From Kibdelosporangium persicum (GTDB lineage: Bacteria; Actinomycetota; Actinomycetes; Mycobacteriales; Pseudonocardiaceae), in the NCBI RefSeq assembly GCF_013280595.1, contig NZ_JAAATY010000004.1, forward strand, positions 344,062 to 408,061: DNA of 64,000 nt. Reading direction: 5' to 3'. The number at the start of each line of letters is the position of its first letter. Within the stretch, counting starts at the first letter, position 1. Of this stretch, positions 37,410 to 47,115 are shown piece by piece. The position numbers and the translations under genes are program-made. The notes beneath the pieces were generated by a model that was not told the DNA's origin, did not search any database, and saw only the letters and a list, made by a program, of their open reading frames with translations.

Positions 37410-38327
37410 ATGAAGCGCACACTCGCCGGGCTGGCGACCGCCGTGGCGGCGGCGCTCATGCTCACTGCATGCGGCGGCTCATCAGACCCGCTGGCAGGCA
37501 ACAACGCGACCGGCAACCCCGCGCCGACCGACACGATCATCGTCGGCTCGGCCAACTTCGCCGAGAGCAGGTTGCTGGCGGAGATCTACGCCCAGGCCCT
37601 GTCGGCCAAGGGCGTCAAGGTCGACAAGAAGCTGGGCATCGGCAGCCGTGAGACGTACTTCCCCGGCATCCAGGACGGCTCGATCGACCTGGTGCCCGAG
37701 TACACCGGCGTGCTGCTGCAGTACCTGGACAAGAAGGCGACCGCGACGAGCTCGGACGAGGTCTACGCCGAGCTGAAGAAGGTCCTGCCGCAGTCGCTGC
37801 AGGTGCTGGACAAGGCCGCGGCGGAGGACAAGGACGCCGTGGTGATCACGAAGGAGACGGCGGCGAAGTACAACGCGAAGTCGATCGCCGACCTCGTGCC
37901 GCACGCCGGGGAGATCACCTTCGGTGGCCCGCCGGAGTTCCAGCAGCGGCCGGACGGCATCCCCGGGCTGAAGGAGCGCTACGGCCTGACCTTCAAGGAC
38001 TACAAGTCCCTCGAACCCGGCCCGATCACCACCAAGGCCCTGCTCGACGGGGACATCCAGGCGGCGGACATCTTCACCACCGACGCCGCGATCGAGGCCA
38101 ACGGCTTTGTCGTGCTGGAGGACCCGAAGAACAACTTCGCGGCGCAGAACGTCATCCCGGTGATCAACGCCAAGAAGGCGTCCGACGTGGTGAAGGACAC
38201 CCTGAACAAGATCTCGGCGAAACTCGACACCAAGACCCTGCTCGACCTCAACGCGAAACTGGCCGCCCCGGACAAGCCGGACGCGTCCAAGGTCGCCCAG
38301 GACTGGCTCGCCTCAGCCGGAATCTGA
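37410..38327 (+). CDS. opuCC: Osmolyte-binding lipoprotein of the ABC importer
   Basis: 305 aa from ATG 37410 (GAGGAGAGAG upstream). Lipobox LTACGG with the lipidated Cys near residue 20, then a type II binding protein of the choline/betaine/carnitine class: TIIVGSANFAESRLLAEIYAQAL, GSRETYFPGIQDGSIDLVPEYTGVLLQYL, KDAVVITKETAAKY. The EYTG and TYFP aromatic residues are the kind that cage quaternary amines. Last gene of the operon, closed by a strong terminator. Confidence 0.92.
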   Translation: MKRTLAGLATAVAAALMLTACGGSSDPLAGNNATGNPAPTDTIIVGSANFAESRLLAEIYAQALSAKGVKVDKKLGIGSRETYFPGIQDGSIDLVPEYTGVLLQYLDKKATATSSDEVYAELKKVLPQSLQVLDKAAAEDKDAVVITKETAAKYNAKSIADLVPHAGEITFGGPPEFQQRPDGIPGLKERYGLTFKDYKSLEPGPITTKALLDGDIQAADIFTTDAAIEANGFVVLEDPKNNFAAQNVIPVINAKKASDVVKDTLNKISAKLDTKTLLDLNAKLAAPDKPDASKVAQDWLASAGI

Positions 38328-38336
38328 CGCGTCACA

Positions 38337-38380
38337 ACAACAAGGGCCTGCCGGGCTGGTGCCCGGCAGGCCCTTGTTGT
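38337..38380 (+). terminator. Strong terminator of the osmolyte importer operon
   Basis: Twenty-bp stem ACAACAAGGGCCTGCCGGGC (38337-38356) with its complement 38361-38380 and a TGGT loop. The outer part of the stem supplies the TTGTTGT run. Confidence 0.88.
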
Positions 38381-38415
38381 GCGTTTGGTGAGGCCAGGGA
38401 CAGGCCAGCACAGGT

Positions 38416-39192
38416 TCAAACCTTGAAGTCCGCCACATGATCCGCCACCCAGGCCCGGAAGGACCTGGCCGGAGAACCAGTCACCTCGGCCACAGTGGAC
38501 GTGACGGGCTCCGGATCAGCGACCATCCCGGCCCAAGCCGCCAAAGCCCCGTTGGCCACAGCCTCCGGCCACCCGGCGGCGATCATCTTTGCCCGCGCCT
38601 CCTCCGCAGGCTGCTCGTCGAACCGCAGATCCCGGCCGATGACGTCACCGATGATCCGAACCTGCTCGACCTGCGAAACCAGTTCCGGCCCGCTCAACAG
38701 GTACTTCGCCCCAACGTGATCGTCGGAAAGCAGCGCCCGCACGCCGACGGCGGCCATGTCGTACTCGTGGATCAGCGGCCGGGCCAGCTGACCGTACGGC
38801 GCCCGGACCACGCCGGACGCCTTGATCTCGTCAGCCCACAGCAACGTGTTCCCGGCGAACCCGGTGGGCCGCAGGAAAGTCCACTCCACACCGGACTTCT
38901 CGATCAGGGCCTCGGCCGCCAGCGCCCACTCCGGATCCCCCGCCGAGGACAGGTACACCACACGCCGGACCGACGAGGACGCGATCACGTCCACCACTGG
39001 TTCGAGGCCCTCGACGTGGAAGAACGGCCAGACCAGGAAGACCGAGGTGACACCGTCAAGGGCCGCCCGCACGCTGTCCACATCGGTCACGTCACCGCCG
39101 GTGGAGCGGGAGAAGGCCCGGGCGGGCACCGGAAGCTGGGCCATGACCTGGCCGCCGACCTTTCCGGTCGCCCCTGTCACAAGAATCGTCAT
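38416..39192 (-). CDS. NmrA-like NAD(P)-binding protein
   Basis: 258 aa from ATG 39192 (an ATG at 39213 adds seven residues). Rossmann start TILVTGATGKVGGQVMAQL, then GDVTDVDSVRAALDGV, VVYLSSAG, EWTFLRPTGFAGNTLLWADEI. Atypical short-chain dehydrogenase of the NmrA/HSCARG kind; such proteins may sense NADPH or act as quinone reductases. The canonical YxxxK pair is absent. It lies downstream of the IclR gene on the same strand, 33 bp away. Confidence 0.87.
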   Translation of the reverse strand: MTILVTGATGKVGGQVMAQLPVPARAFSRSTGGDVTDVDSVRAALDGVTSVFLVWPFFHVEGLEPVVDVIASSSVRRVVYLSSAGDPEWALAAEALIEKSGVEWTFLRPTGFAGNTLLWADEIKASGVVRAPYGQLARPLIHEYDMAAVGVRALLSDDHVGAKYLLSGPELVSQVEQVRIIGDVIGRDLRFDEQPAEEARAKMIAAGWPEAVANGALAAWAGMVADPEPVTSTVAEVTGSPARSFRAWVADHVADFKV

Positions 39193-39225
39193 GCCCTGAG
39201 CGTGCAACGTCAACCCAGGTTCAGG

Positions 39226-40011
39226 TCAACCGCGGCCGCCGACGCGGGTTGTCATCTCGAGTGCGACCTTCCGCACCTCGGCGGCCAGGTCCGGCCATGT
39301 CTCCCCGCACTCGGGATCACACGTGTGCCGGAAGGTCGCGCTGATCGCGGCGATCGGCCGTCCGCCGTGGTCGAAGATCGGCGCGGCGACCGACGCGAAT
39401 CCGGCCGTGACGTAGCCGTCCTCGACCGCCCAGCCACGTCGGCGTTCCGCGGTGAGCAACCGGCGCAGTGCAGGCAGGTCACGCGGCCCGCGGTCGGTCC
39501 GGGACACAAAGCTGTCCTTGCCCGGGAACAACGCCCTGACCTGCGCGGCAGGCAGGAACGCCAACATCGCCCGGCCGGACGCGGGCAACTGCGCGGGCAG
39601 CCGCACGCCAACCGACGTCACCAGCGACTGCGGGTGCGACGGCTGCTCGCGGACCACGTACAGCGTCTCGGCGCCGTGCAGGACGCCCAGGTGCCCGGTG
39701 TGCCCGACCCGGTCGGCGAACCGGCGCAACAACGGCCGTGCGAGCCGTTCGAGTGGGTCCTGCCGTAGGTACGCCGAGCCGACCTCGAAAGCGGTCACGC
39801 CGAGCCCGTACCGCCGTTCCTCGGGCAGGTGGGTCACGAACCCGGCCTCGGCGAGCTCGGCCAGCAGGTGGTACGTGGTCGACCGCGGTAGGCCCAGCTC
39901 ACGGGCCACGGTCGCGGCCGAGACCGGGCCCGGCCGCCCGGCGATCAGCCGCAGCACGGCCAGGCCACGACGCAACGCGGGCACGTCCGAACTCGTCACC
40001 ACGCGTGCCAC
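39226..40011 (-). CDS. IclR-family regulator of the hut operon
   Basis: 261 aa from GTG 40011. Winged helix (about 10-75: ALRRGLAVLRLIAGRPGPVSAATVARELGLPRSTTYHLLAELAEAGFV) and IclR effector domain (about 90-250; RAMLAFLPAAQ, DEGYVTAGFASVAAPIFDHGG-like stretch). Divergent from hutH across 140 bp, so it probably controls histidine use, with urocanate or a related intermediate as effector; this is inferred from position. Confidence 0.88.
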   Translation of the reverse strand: MARVVTSSDVPALRRGLAVLRLIAGRPGPVSAATVARELGLPRSTTYHLLAELAEAGFVTHLPEERRYGLGVTAFEVGSAYLRQDPLERLARPLLRRFADRVGHTGHLGVLHGAETLYVVREQPSHPQSLVTSVGVRLPAQLPASGRAMLAFLPAAQVRALFPGKDSFVSRTDRGPRDLPALRRLLTAERRRGWAVEDGYVTAGFASVAAPIFDHGGRPIAAISATFRHTCDPECGETWPDLAAEVRKVALEMTTRVGGRG

Positions 40012-40028
40012 GCTAACCCCCAGCTCCC

Positions 40029-40078
40029 CCCTCGTGAGTGTTTATCGGGGTTAGAACACGGATAAACACTCACGAGGG
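40029..40078 (-). repeat. Dispersed hairpin element, copy 4
   Basis: Perfect 18-bp arms (40029-40046, 40061-40078) around GGGGTTAGAACACG, the reverse complement of copy 1's core with one change. It stands between the divergent iclR and hutH starts, a place where a terminator makes little sense. Confidence 0.92.
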
Positions 40079-40080
40079 AA

Positions 40081-40098
40081 TGTCTGGGATTTCAGACA
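40081..40098. promoter_or_regulatory. Inverted repeat, candidate IclR operator for hut
   Basis: TGTCTG-GGATTT-CAGACA (40081-40098), 54 bp ahead of hutH and 70 bp from the iclR start. Symmetry and place suit an IclR dimer site; no experimental match known. Confidence 0.45.
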
Positions 40099-40151
40099 GC
40101 ATCGGGCTGTGCCGGGTCGTGCGGAGGTGATCGACGGGGTGTGATGGCTCC

Positions 40152-41657
40152 ATGGCAGAACCGGTAGCCCTGGGTCTCACCCCGATCAGCCGCGCCGACG
40201 TGGTCGCGGTCGCTCGTGATGGCGTGGGCGTTCGTCTGACCGACGAGGCCCTACGCGCCGTGGCGCAGTCGCGTGAGCACATCGAACGACTCGCGTCACG
40301 GCCTGAACCGACCTACGGCGTCTCCACCGGCTTCGGCGCGCTCGCGGTCCGCCACATCCCACCGGCTCGGCGGACCGCGTTGCAGCACGCGGTGGTCCGT
40401 TCGCACGCGGCGGGCGCGGGGCCGGAAGTGGAGGCCGAGGTCGTCCGTGGGCTGATGCTGTTGCGCCTGCGCACGCTCGCGATGGGCCACAGTGGCGTGA
40501 AGCCGTCCACTGTGGAGGCTTTGGCCGGCATGATCAACGCCGGGATCGTCCCTGTCGTGCGAGAGTACGGTTCGCTGGGGTGTTCCGGCGACCTCGCGCC
40601 CCTGTCGTCGATCGCGCTGGCGTTGACCGGCGAAGGCGACGTCCGCGTGGACGGTGTGCTGCGGCCCGCCGCCGAGGCGTTGCGGCAGGCCGGGATCACC
40701 CCGGTCGAGCTGGCCGAGAAAGAAGGCCTCGCGCTGATCAACGGCACCGACGGCATGCTCGGCATGCTGATCATGGCCGTCGCCGACCTGCGCGGGCTGA
40801 TCCGGGTCGCCGACCTGACCGCGGCGATGAGCGTCGAGGCGCTGCTCGGTACCGACCGCGTCTTCCAGGCCGAACTGCACGCGCTCAGGCCGCACCCGGG
40901 CCAGGGCGAGTCCGCGCGGAGGATGGCCGAGATCCTGGCCGACTCCGAGATCGTCGCCAGCCATCGAGGACCGGACTGCACGCGCGTGCAGGACGCGTAC
41001 TCGCTGCGCTGTTCGCCGCAGGTGCACGGTGCCGCGCTGGACACCATCGCGCACGCGGAGCTCGTCGCCGACCGGGAGCTGGCGTCCGCGGTGGACAACC
41101 CGGTCGTGCTGGCGGACGGCCGCGTGGAGTCCAACGGCAACTTCCACGGCGCGCCGATCGCCTACGTGCTGGACTTCCTGGCGATTCCGGTGGCCGACGT
41201 GGCCAGCATGGCCGAGCGCCGTACCGACCGGATGCTCGACGTCGCCCGCTCCCACGGCCTGCCCGCGTTCCTCGCCGACGACCCGGGCGTGGACTCCGGG
41301 CACATGATCGCGCACTACACCCAGGCCGCCGTGGTCGCGGAACTCAAGCGACTCGCCGTACCCGCGTCGGTCGACTCGATCCCCACCAGCGCCATGCAGG
41401 AAGACCACGTCTCGATGGGCTGGGCGGCCGCGCGCAAGCTGCGCAAGGCGGTCGACGGCCTGACCACGGTCCTCGCGATCGAGCTGCTCACCGCGGCACG
41501 CGCGCTGGACCTGCGTGCCCCGCTCAAACCGGCCACGGCGACCGCCGCGGCCGTCGCGGCGTTGCGCACCCGCGTGCCCGGGCCAGGGCCGGACCGGCAC
41601 CTCGCGCCCGAAATCGCCGCCGCCGAAGAACTGATCCGCTCTGGAGGCATCAAGTGA
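40152..41657 (+). CDS. hutH: Histidine ammonia-lyase
   Basis: 501 aa; deaminates histidine to trans-urocanate. It has the aromatic amino acid lyase fold with [11 protein letters not shown] (catalytic Tyr) and the MIO-forming loop [11 protein letters not shown], where the usual Ala-Ser-Gly reads Cys144-Ser145-Gly146. Later motifs are [11 protein letters not shown] and [26 protein letters not shown]. First gene of the hut operon; its stop overlaps the hutU GTG by 4 nt. Confidence 0.95.
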   Translation: MAEPVALGLTPISRADVVAVARDGVGVRLTDEALRAVAQSREHIERLASRPEPTYGVSTGFGALAVRHIPPARRTALQHAVVRSHAAGAGPEVEAEVVRGLMLLRLRTLAMGHSGVKPSTVEALAGMINAGIVPVVREYGSLGCSGDLAPLSSIALALTGEGDVRVDGVLRPAAEALRQAGITPVELAEKEGLALINGTDGMLGMLIMAVADLRGLIRVADLTAAMSVEALLGTDRVFQAELHALRPHPGQGESARRMAEILADSEIVASHRGPDCTRVQDAYSLRCSPQVHGAALDTIAHAELVADRELASAVDNPVVLADGRVESNGNFHGAPIAYVLDFLAIPVADVASMAERRTDRMLDVARSHGLPAFLADDPGVDSGHMIAHYTQAAVVAELKRLAVPASVDSIPTSAMQEDHVSMGWAAARKLRKAVDGLTTVLAIELLTAARALDLRAPLKPATATAAAVAALRTRVPGPGPDRHLAPEIAAAEELIRSGGIK

Positions 41658-43297
41658 CCGTTCGGGCCGCCACCGGCACCACCCTGACCGCGAAGAGCTG
41701 GGCGACCGAGGCCCCGCTTCGCATGCTGCACAACAACCTGGACCCGGACGTGGCCGAGCGGCCGGAGGACCTGGTGGTCTACGGCGGCACCGGCAAGGCC
41801 GCCCGCGACTGGCCGAGCTTCCACGCGATCACCCGCGAGCTGACCGAGCTCAACCAGGACGAGACGCTGCTCGTGCAGTCCGGCCGTCCGGTGGGCGTGC
41901 TGCGCACCCACGAGTGGGCGCCGCGCGTGCTGATCGCCAACTCCAACCTGGTGCCCGACTGGGCGAGCTGGCCGGAGTTCCGCAGGCTCGAAGCCGCGGG
42001 ACTGACCATGTACGGGCAGATGACCGCGGGTTCGTGGATCTACATCGGAACCCAGGGCATCCTGCAGGGCACCTACGAGACTTTCGCGGCCATCGCCGCC
42101 AAGAAGTTCGGCGGCTCGCTGCGCGGTACCCTGACCGTCACCGCAGGCCTTGGCGGCATGGGCGGCGCCCAGCCGTTGGCCGTGACCATGAACGACGGTG
42201 TCGCGCTGGTCGTCGAGGTCGACCCGCAGCGCGCCCAGCGCAGGCTGGAGACCCGCTACCTGGACGAACTGGCGTCCGATTTGGACAGCGCGATCGCACG
42301 GGCGGAGACCGCGAAGCGCGAGGGACGGCCACTCTCGGTCGGTGTCGTGGGAAACGCCGCCGAGGTGCTGCCCGAACTGCTGCGCCGGGGCGTCGAGGCC
42401 GACATCGTCACCGACCAGACGTCCGCCCACGACCCGTTGATGTACCTGCCCAAAGGCGTGGCGCTGGAGGACTGGCCGGACTACGCGGCCAAGAAGCCGG
42501 ACGAGTTCACCGACCGCGCCCGTGACTCGATGGCCGAGCACGTCGACGCGATGCTGGGCTTCCTCGACAAGGGCGCCGAGGTCTTCGACTACGGCAACTC
42601 GCTGCGCGGCGAGGCCAAACTCGGTGGCTGCGAACGGGCCTTCGACTTCCCCGGCTTCGTCCCGGCGTACATCCGGCCGCTGTTCTGCGAGGGCAAGGGC
42701 CCGTTCCGGTGGGCCGCGCTGTCCGGCGACCCGAAGGACATCGCCGCCACCGACCGGGCGATCCTTGAGCTCTTCCCGGAGAACGAGTCGCTGGCCCGGT
42801 GGATCACGATGGCCGGGGAACGTGTTGCCTTCCAAGGTCTTCCGGCCCGGATCTGCTGGCTGGGCTACGGCGAGCGGCACCTGGCCGGCCTGCGGTTCAA
42901 CGAGATGGTGGCCAGCGGCGAGCTGTCCGCGCCGGTCGTGATCGGCCGCGACCACCTCGACTGCGGTTCGGTGGCCTCGCCCTACCGGGAGACCGAGGGG
43001 ATGGCCGACGGCTCGGACGCGATCGCCGACTGGCCGCTGCTCAACGCCATGGTCAACACCGCGTCCGGGGCGACGTGGGTGTCCGTCCACCACGGCGGTG
43101 GCGTGGGCATCGGCCGGTCCATCCACGCCGGACAGGTCACTGTCGCAGATGGAACGGACCTGTCCGCGCAGAAGATCGAACGGGTGCTGACCAACGATCC
43201 GGGGATGGGCGTACTACGCCATGTGGACGCCGGATACGACCGTGCGGCGGAAATCGCGCAATCACGGGGTGTGCATATCCCGATGACCCGGGCATGA
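41654..43297 (+). CDS. hutU: Urocanate hydratase
   Basis: 547 aa from GTG 41654. NAD-cofactor enzyme making imidazolone propionate: [71 protein letters not shown] (active-site Cys region), [19 protein letters not shown] and [22 protein letters not shown]. The frame is open far upstream antiparallel to nothing useful; only the GTG overlapping hutH is credible. Confidence 0.96.
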   Translation: MTVRAATGTTLTAKSWATEAPLRMLHNNLDPDVAERPEDLVVYGGTGKAARDWPSFHAITRELTELNQDETLLVQSGRPVGVLRTHEWAPRVLIANSNLVPDWASWPEFRRLEAAGLTMYGQMTAGSWIYIGTQGILQGTYETFAAIAAKKFGGSLRGTLTVTAGLGGMGGAQPLAVTMNDGVALVVEVDPQRAQRRLETRYLDELASDLDSAIARAETAKREGRPLSVGVVGNAAEVLPELLRRGVEADIVTDQTSAHDPLMYLPKGVALEDWPDYAAKKPDEFTDRARDSMAEHVDAMLGFLDKGAEVFDYGNSLRGEAKLGGCERAFDFPGFVPAYIRPLFCEGKGPFRWAALSGDPKDIAATDRAILELFPENESLARWITMAGERVAFQGLPARICWLGYGERHLAGLRFNEMVASGELSAPVVIGRDHLDCGSVASPYRETEGMADGSDAIADWPLLNAMVNTASGATWVSVHHGGGVGIGRSIHAGQVTVADGTDLSAQKIERVLTNDPGMGVLRHVDAGYDRAAEIAQSRGVHIPMTRA

Positions 43298-43304
43298 TCT
43301 TGCT

Positions 43305-44522
43305 ATGACCACGGCGACCGAGCTGTTGACCGCCATCCGGGACGTGGGTACGGACCCCCGGCGCGGCGGATACTCCCGGCACGGCTTCGACCCCTCGGAA
43401 CTGGAACTGCGCGAGTGGTTCACGGCCGAGGCGGGCAAGCGCGGCCTGGACGTCGAGGTCGACCGGAACGGCAACATCTGGGCCTGGTGGGGTGCGCCAG
43501 GCCCGGACGCGCTGGTCACCGGCAGCCACCTGGACTCGGTGCCGGGCGGCGGCGCGTTCGACGGGCCGCTCGGCGTGGTCTCCGGCCTCGCGGCGGTGGA
43601 CGTGTTGCGGGCCAAGGGCTTCCAGCCCGGCAGGCCGCTGGCGCTGATGGTGTTCGCCGAGGAGGAGGGCGGCCGGTTCGGCGTGCCGTGCCTCGGTTCC
43701 CGGCTGCTCACCGGCGCCACCCCCGCGGCGGCGGCGCTGAACCTGAAGGACCAGTCCGGCGACACCTTCGCCGACGCGGTGAAGGCCGCCGGGCTCGATC
43801 CGGCCAGGATCGGCAGGGACGAGCAGGCACTGTCCCGGATCGGCCAGTTCGTCGAACTGCACGTCGAACAGGGCCGTGGGCTGATCGACCTGGACGCGCC
43901 GGTCGGCGTGGCCACGTCGATCCTGGCGCACGGCCGCTGGCGGTTCCGGTTCTCCGGCCAGGGCAACCACGCCGGTGCCACGCCGATGGGCTCGCGGCAC
44001 GATCCGATGCTCCCGGCCTCCCAGCTGGTGCTTTCCGCCAGGTGGGCGGCGTCCAGTGTGGACGGATCACGGGCGACGGTCGGCCGGATCGAGCCCACGC
44101 CCGGTGGCACGAACGTGATCGCCTCGACCGTGGACGTCTGGCTCGACGCGCGGGCGCCCAACGACGGCCGGACCCGATCGGTGGTGGAGCGGATCACCGC
44201 GGCGGCCAAGCAGGCAGCCAGGGACGAGGGCTGCGAGCTGACCGTCACCGAGGAGTCCTATGGGGACGCTGTGCACTTCGACTCCGCCTTGCGTGACGAG
44301 CTCGTGACGGCTCTGGGCAACGTGCCGGCCCTGCCGACCGGCGCCGGGCATGACGCGGGAATCCTCGCCGCTCACGTGCCGACCGCGATGCTGTTCGTGC
44401 GGAACCCGACCGGCGTCAGCCACGCGCCTGCCGAGCACGCCGAGCCCGCGGACTGCGAGGCCGGTGTCGAAGCGCTGGCCAAGGTGCTCGAGAAACTGGC
44501 CCACAAAGTCGATCCGGCATGA
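43305..44522 (+). CDS. M20-family amidohydrolase (allantoate/N-carbamoyl amino acid hydrolase-like) in the hut operon
   Basis: 405 aa from ATG 43305, 7 nt after hutU and overlapping hutF by 4 nt. Metal motifs of the M20 amidases: SHLDSVPGGGAFDGPLGV (His, Asp), EEEGGRFG (Glu), ELHVEQGRGL (His), late SHAPAEHAEPAD (His), with a lid domain holding GQGNHAGATPMG. It resembles allantoate amidohydrolase/beta-ureidopropionase. Lying between hutU and hutF, it likely removes the formyl group of N-formylglutamate, the step after HutF; no HutG is present. Role inferred. Confidence 0.88.
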   Translation: MTTATELLTAIRDVGTDPRRGGYSRHGFDPSELELREWFTAEAGKRGLDVEVDRNGNIWAWWGAPGPDALVTGSHLDSVPGGGAFDGPLGVVSGLAAVDVLRAKGFQPGRPLALMVFAEEEGGRFGVPCLGSRLLTGATPAAAALNLKDQSGDTFADAVKAAGLDPARIGRDEQALSRIGQFVELHVEQGRGLIDLDAPVGVATSILAHGRWRFRFSGQGNHAGATPMGSRHDPMLPASQLVLSARWAASSVDGSRATVGRIEPTPGGTNVIASTVDVWLDARAPNDGRTRSVVERITAAAKQAARDEGCELTVTEESYGDAVHFDSALRDELVTALGNVPALPTGAGHDAGILAAHVPTAMLFVRNPTGVSHAPAEHAEPADCEAGVEALAKVLEKLAHKVDPA

Positions 44523-45799
44523 GGTTCTGGTGTGAGCACGCCTGGCTGGACCTGTCAGGCGTGCGATCCGGTGTTCTCGTCGACGTGGCCGACGGCAGGA
44601 TCACGGCTGTGACGCCGGATTCGCCGTGCCCGCCGGACGCGCGCCGGCTGACCGGCTTGGTCCTGCCGGGTTTCGCCAACGCGCATTCGCACGCTTTCCA
44701 CCGGGCCTTGCGCGGCCGGACGCACGCGGACGGCGGCACGTTCTGGACGTGGCGCACCGGCATGTACGCGCTGGCCGGAAAGCTGGACCCGGACTCGTAT
44801 CGGAAGCTGGCGACCGCGGTGTACGCCGAGATGGCGCTGGCCGGAGTGACGTGCGTCGGTGAGTTCCACTACGTGCACCATGCCCCGGGCGGCGTTCCTT
44901 ACGCGGACCCCAACGCCATGGCCGAGGCGTTGCGCCAGGCCGCTCACGACGCGGGTATCCGGGTGACCTTGCTGGATACTTGCTACTTGGCCGGAGGAAT
45001 CGACCAGCCGTTGGCACCGGGACAACTCCGGTTCTCCGACGGCTCGGTGGACGCCTGGGCCTCCCGGGTCTCCGCCCTGCGGTCGGACTCGACGCTGCTC
45101 GCCGGGGCCGCGATCCACTCCGTCCGCGCGGTGCCTCGGCCCGCGTTGCGTGAGGTCGTTTCGGCGTGGCCGGCCGGTCCGCTGCACGTCCACCTGTCCG
45201 AGCAACCCGCCGAGAACGAGGCCTGCTTCGCCGCGTATGGTCTGAGTCCCACGGAGCTGCTGGCTTCCGTGGGCGCGCTTTCGGCTCGTACCACGGCCGT
45301 TCACGCGACCCATCTGTCTACTGAGGACATCATGCTGCTTGGTTCGACGCGGACCGGCGCTTGTTTCTGTCCGACCACGGAGGCCGACCTGGCCGACGGG
45401 ATCGGGCCCGCACGTGAGCTCGCCGACGCGGGCAGCGTGCTTTCGCTTGGCAGCGACCAACACGCGGTGATCGATCCACTGCTGGAGGCGCGTGCGCTGG
45501 AACACGGTGAACGGCTGCGCACAGGACAGCGCGGCCGGTTCGCACCGTCAGAGCTGTTCTCGGCACTGACGGCCCACGCCAGCCTCGGCTGGCCGTCGGA
45601 TTTCGCCGATCTCGTCGCGATCTCGCTCGACACACCACGTACCGCCGGATGCCTGCCGGAGCAGGTGATGATGGTGGCCACTGCGGCTGATGTGCACACG
45701 GTCATCGCCGGTGGAAAGGTGATCGTCGAGGACGGGCACCATCGCGTCGGCGACGTCGGACGGCTGCTGGCCGAGGCGACAGAGGAGTTGTGGCGATGA
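44519..45799 (+). CDS. hutF: Formimidoylglutamate deiminase
   Basis: 426-aa amidohydrolase converting N-formimino-glutamate to N-formylglutamate plus ammonia. Metal ligands are in [13 protein letters not shown] (HxH), [14 protein letters not shown] (His) and [12 protein letters not shown] (Asp region); also [12 protein letters not shown]. Its presence means the five-step route through N-formylglutamate. Start ATG 44519; 4-nt overlaps on both sides. Confidence 0.93.
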   Translation: MRFWCEHAWLDLSGVRSGVLVDVADGRITAVTPDSPCPPDARRLTGLVLPGFANAHSHAFHRALRGRTHADGGTFWTWRTGMYALAGKLDPDSYRKLATAVYAEMALAGVTCVGEFHYVHHAPGGVPYADPNAMAEALRQAAHDAGIRVTLLDTCYLAGGIDQPLAPGQLRFSDGSVDAWASRVSALRSDSTLLAGAAIHSVRAVPRPALREVVSAWPAGPLHVHLSEQPAENEACFAAYGLSPTELLASVGALSARTTAVHATHLSTEDIMLLGSTRTGACFCPTTEADLADGIGPARELADAGSVLSLGSDQHAVIDPLLEARALEHGERLRTGQRGRFAPSELFSALTAHASLGWPSDFADLVAISLDTPRTAGCLPEQVMMVATAADVHTVIAGGKVIVEDGHHRVGDVGRLLAEATEELWR

Positions 45800-46944
45800 G
45801 TTTGCTGCTCACCGGAATCGGCGAGCTGACCACGAACGACGACGAACTGGGAACTCTGCGGGACGCGGCCCTGGTGATCGACGGGCCGTCAGTGGTGTGG
45901 GCGGGCCCGGCCGCGTCGGCGCCTGCCGCGGACTCCGCCGTGGATCTGGCCGGCAGAGCAGTGCTGCCCGGCTGGGTCGACAGCCACACCCACCTGGTCT
46001 TCGCCGGTGACCGGACAACCGAGTTCGCCGCCCGGATGGCCGGCGAGCCGTACCGCGCGGGCGGGATCGCCGTGACGGTCGGGGCCACTCGTGCCGCCTC
46101 GGACGCTGAACTGACCGCTGTCGTGCGCAAGCACGTCGCCGAGGCGGTATCCCAAGGCACGACGTACATCGAGACCAAGACCGGCTACGGCCTCGACGTG
46201 CCCAACGAACTGCGGTCAGCGGTCCTGGCCTCTTCGGAGGTCGACGAAGTGACCTTTCTCGGCGCGCACCTCGTGCCCGGCGACTGGGACGCGGATTCCT
46301 ATGTGGACTTGGTCCGCGGTGAGATGCTCGACGCGGTCGCGCCGCATGTCCGCTGGATAGACGTCTTCTGCGAAACCGGCGCCTTCGACGGCCCGCAGTC
46401 CCGCGCGGTGCTGGCGGCAGGCGCGAAGCACGGCCTCGGCCTGCGCGTCCACGGCAACCAACTGGACTACGGCCCAGGCGTGCGGATCGCGGTCGAGATG
46501 AACGCGGCATCCGTCGACCACTGCACGTACCTGACGAAGTCCGACATCGACGACCTCGCCAGTTCGGAGACCGTGGCGACACTCCTGCCCGCCTGCGACC
46601 TGTCGACCCGCCAACCCCTGCCGGACGCCCAGTCCCTCCTGAACGCCGGTGCGACAGTGGCCTTGGCCTCGAACTGCAACCCCGGTTCGTCGTACACCAC
46701 ATCGATGGCGTTCTGCGTTGCCACGGCTGTCCTTCAGATGCGCATGAGTGTGGCCGAGGCCGTCCGCGCCGCAACGTGGGGCGGTGCCCGAGCCCTGCGC
46801 CGCGAGAACGAGATCGGCATCCTGCGCCCCGGCAGCCGCGCGGACATCCACGTCCTGGACGCCCCCTCGATCACACACCTGGCCTACCGCCCAGGCGTGC
46901 CCCTGACGTACGCCGTCTGGCGCAAAGGAGAACGCGCCCGCTAG
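45796..46944 (+). CDS. hutI: Imidazolonepropionase
   Basis: 382 aa from ATG 45796 (4-nt overlap with hutF). Amidohydrolase opening imidazolone propionate: [16 protein letters not shown] (HxH), EIKTGYG-like [37 protein letters not shown], and [15 protein letters not shown] (Asn-Cys-Asn where most enzymes read SDFNPG). The third gene biochemically but last in the operon. A dispersed repeat begins 9 bp after its stop. Confidence 0.94.
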   Translation: MSLLLTGIGELTTNDDELGTLRDAALVIDGPSVVWAGPAASAPAADSAVDLAGRAVLPGWVDSHTHLVFAGDRTTEFAARMAGEPYRAGGIAVTVGATRAASDAELTAVVRKHVAEAVSQGTTYIETKTGYGLDVPNELRSAVLASSEVDEVTFLGAHLVPGDWDADSYVDLVRGEMLDAVAPHVRWIDVFCETGAFDGPQSRAVLAAGAKHGLGLRVHGNQLDYGPGVRIAVEMNAASVDHCTYLTKSDIDDLASSETVATLLPACDLSTRQPLPDAQSLLNAGATVALASNCNPGSSYTTSMAFCVATAVLQMRMSVAEAVRAATWGGARALRRENEIGILRPGSRADIHVLDAPSITHLAYRPGVPLTYAVWRKGERAR

Positions 46945-46953
46945 CTCACCCGC

Positions 46954-47025
46954 GTGTCCACCATTCCAACACCCCGTGTCCACCATTCCGGCACACTGAA
47001 ATGCACTTTCCGGCACCCCGAAATA
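46954..47025 (+). repeat. ~75-bp dispersed repeat, copy X (left flank of the DUF559 cassette)
   Basis: Two tandem GTGTCCACCATTCC units (46954, 46977) joined by CACCCC-like bases, then GGCACACTGAAATGCAC, TTCCGGCACCCCGAAATAC. The whole is matched, inverted, at 48031-48108. Confidence 0.85.
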
Positions 47026-47035
47026 CCCGAAGCAG

Positions 47036-47061
47036 TTATCCACAGCGACGACTTGTCCACA
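47036..47061 (+). other. Pair of DnaA-box-like sequences
   Basis: TTATCCACA (47036-47044) and TTGTCCACA (47053-47061), same strand, 17 bp apart, 55 bp upstream of the DUF559 gene. Both are perfect 9-mers. There is no AT-rich stretch or further box cluster, so this is not an origin. Confidence 0.6.
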
Positions 47062-47115
47062 GGCGCCGGTCAGCCGCACTGGCCACCGTGACATCCGCAC
47101 CGTCACGGTGGCGGT

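Noticed and set aside
40296..43126. Long minus-strand open frames opposite hutH and hutU
   Set aside because: Antisense shadows of well-supported enzymes, rich in Arg, Gly, Val and His, with no recognisable domain.
47036..47061. Replication origin from paired DnaA boxes
   Set aside because: Only two boxes, no AT-rich unwinding segment, and no dnaA/dnaN/gyrB neighbours; same for the single boxes at 9555 and 19658.
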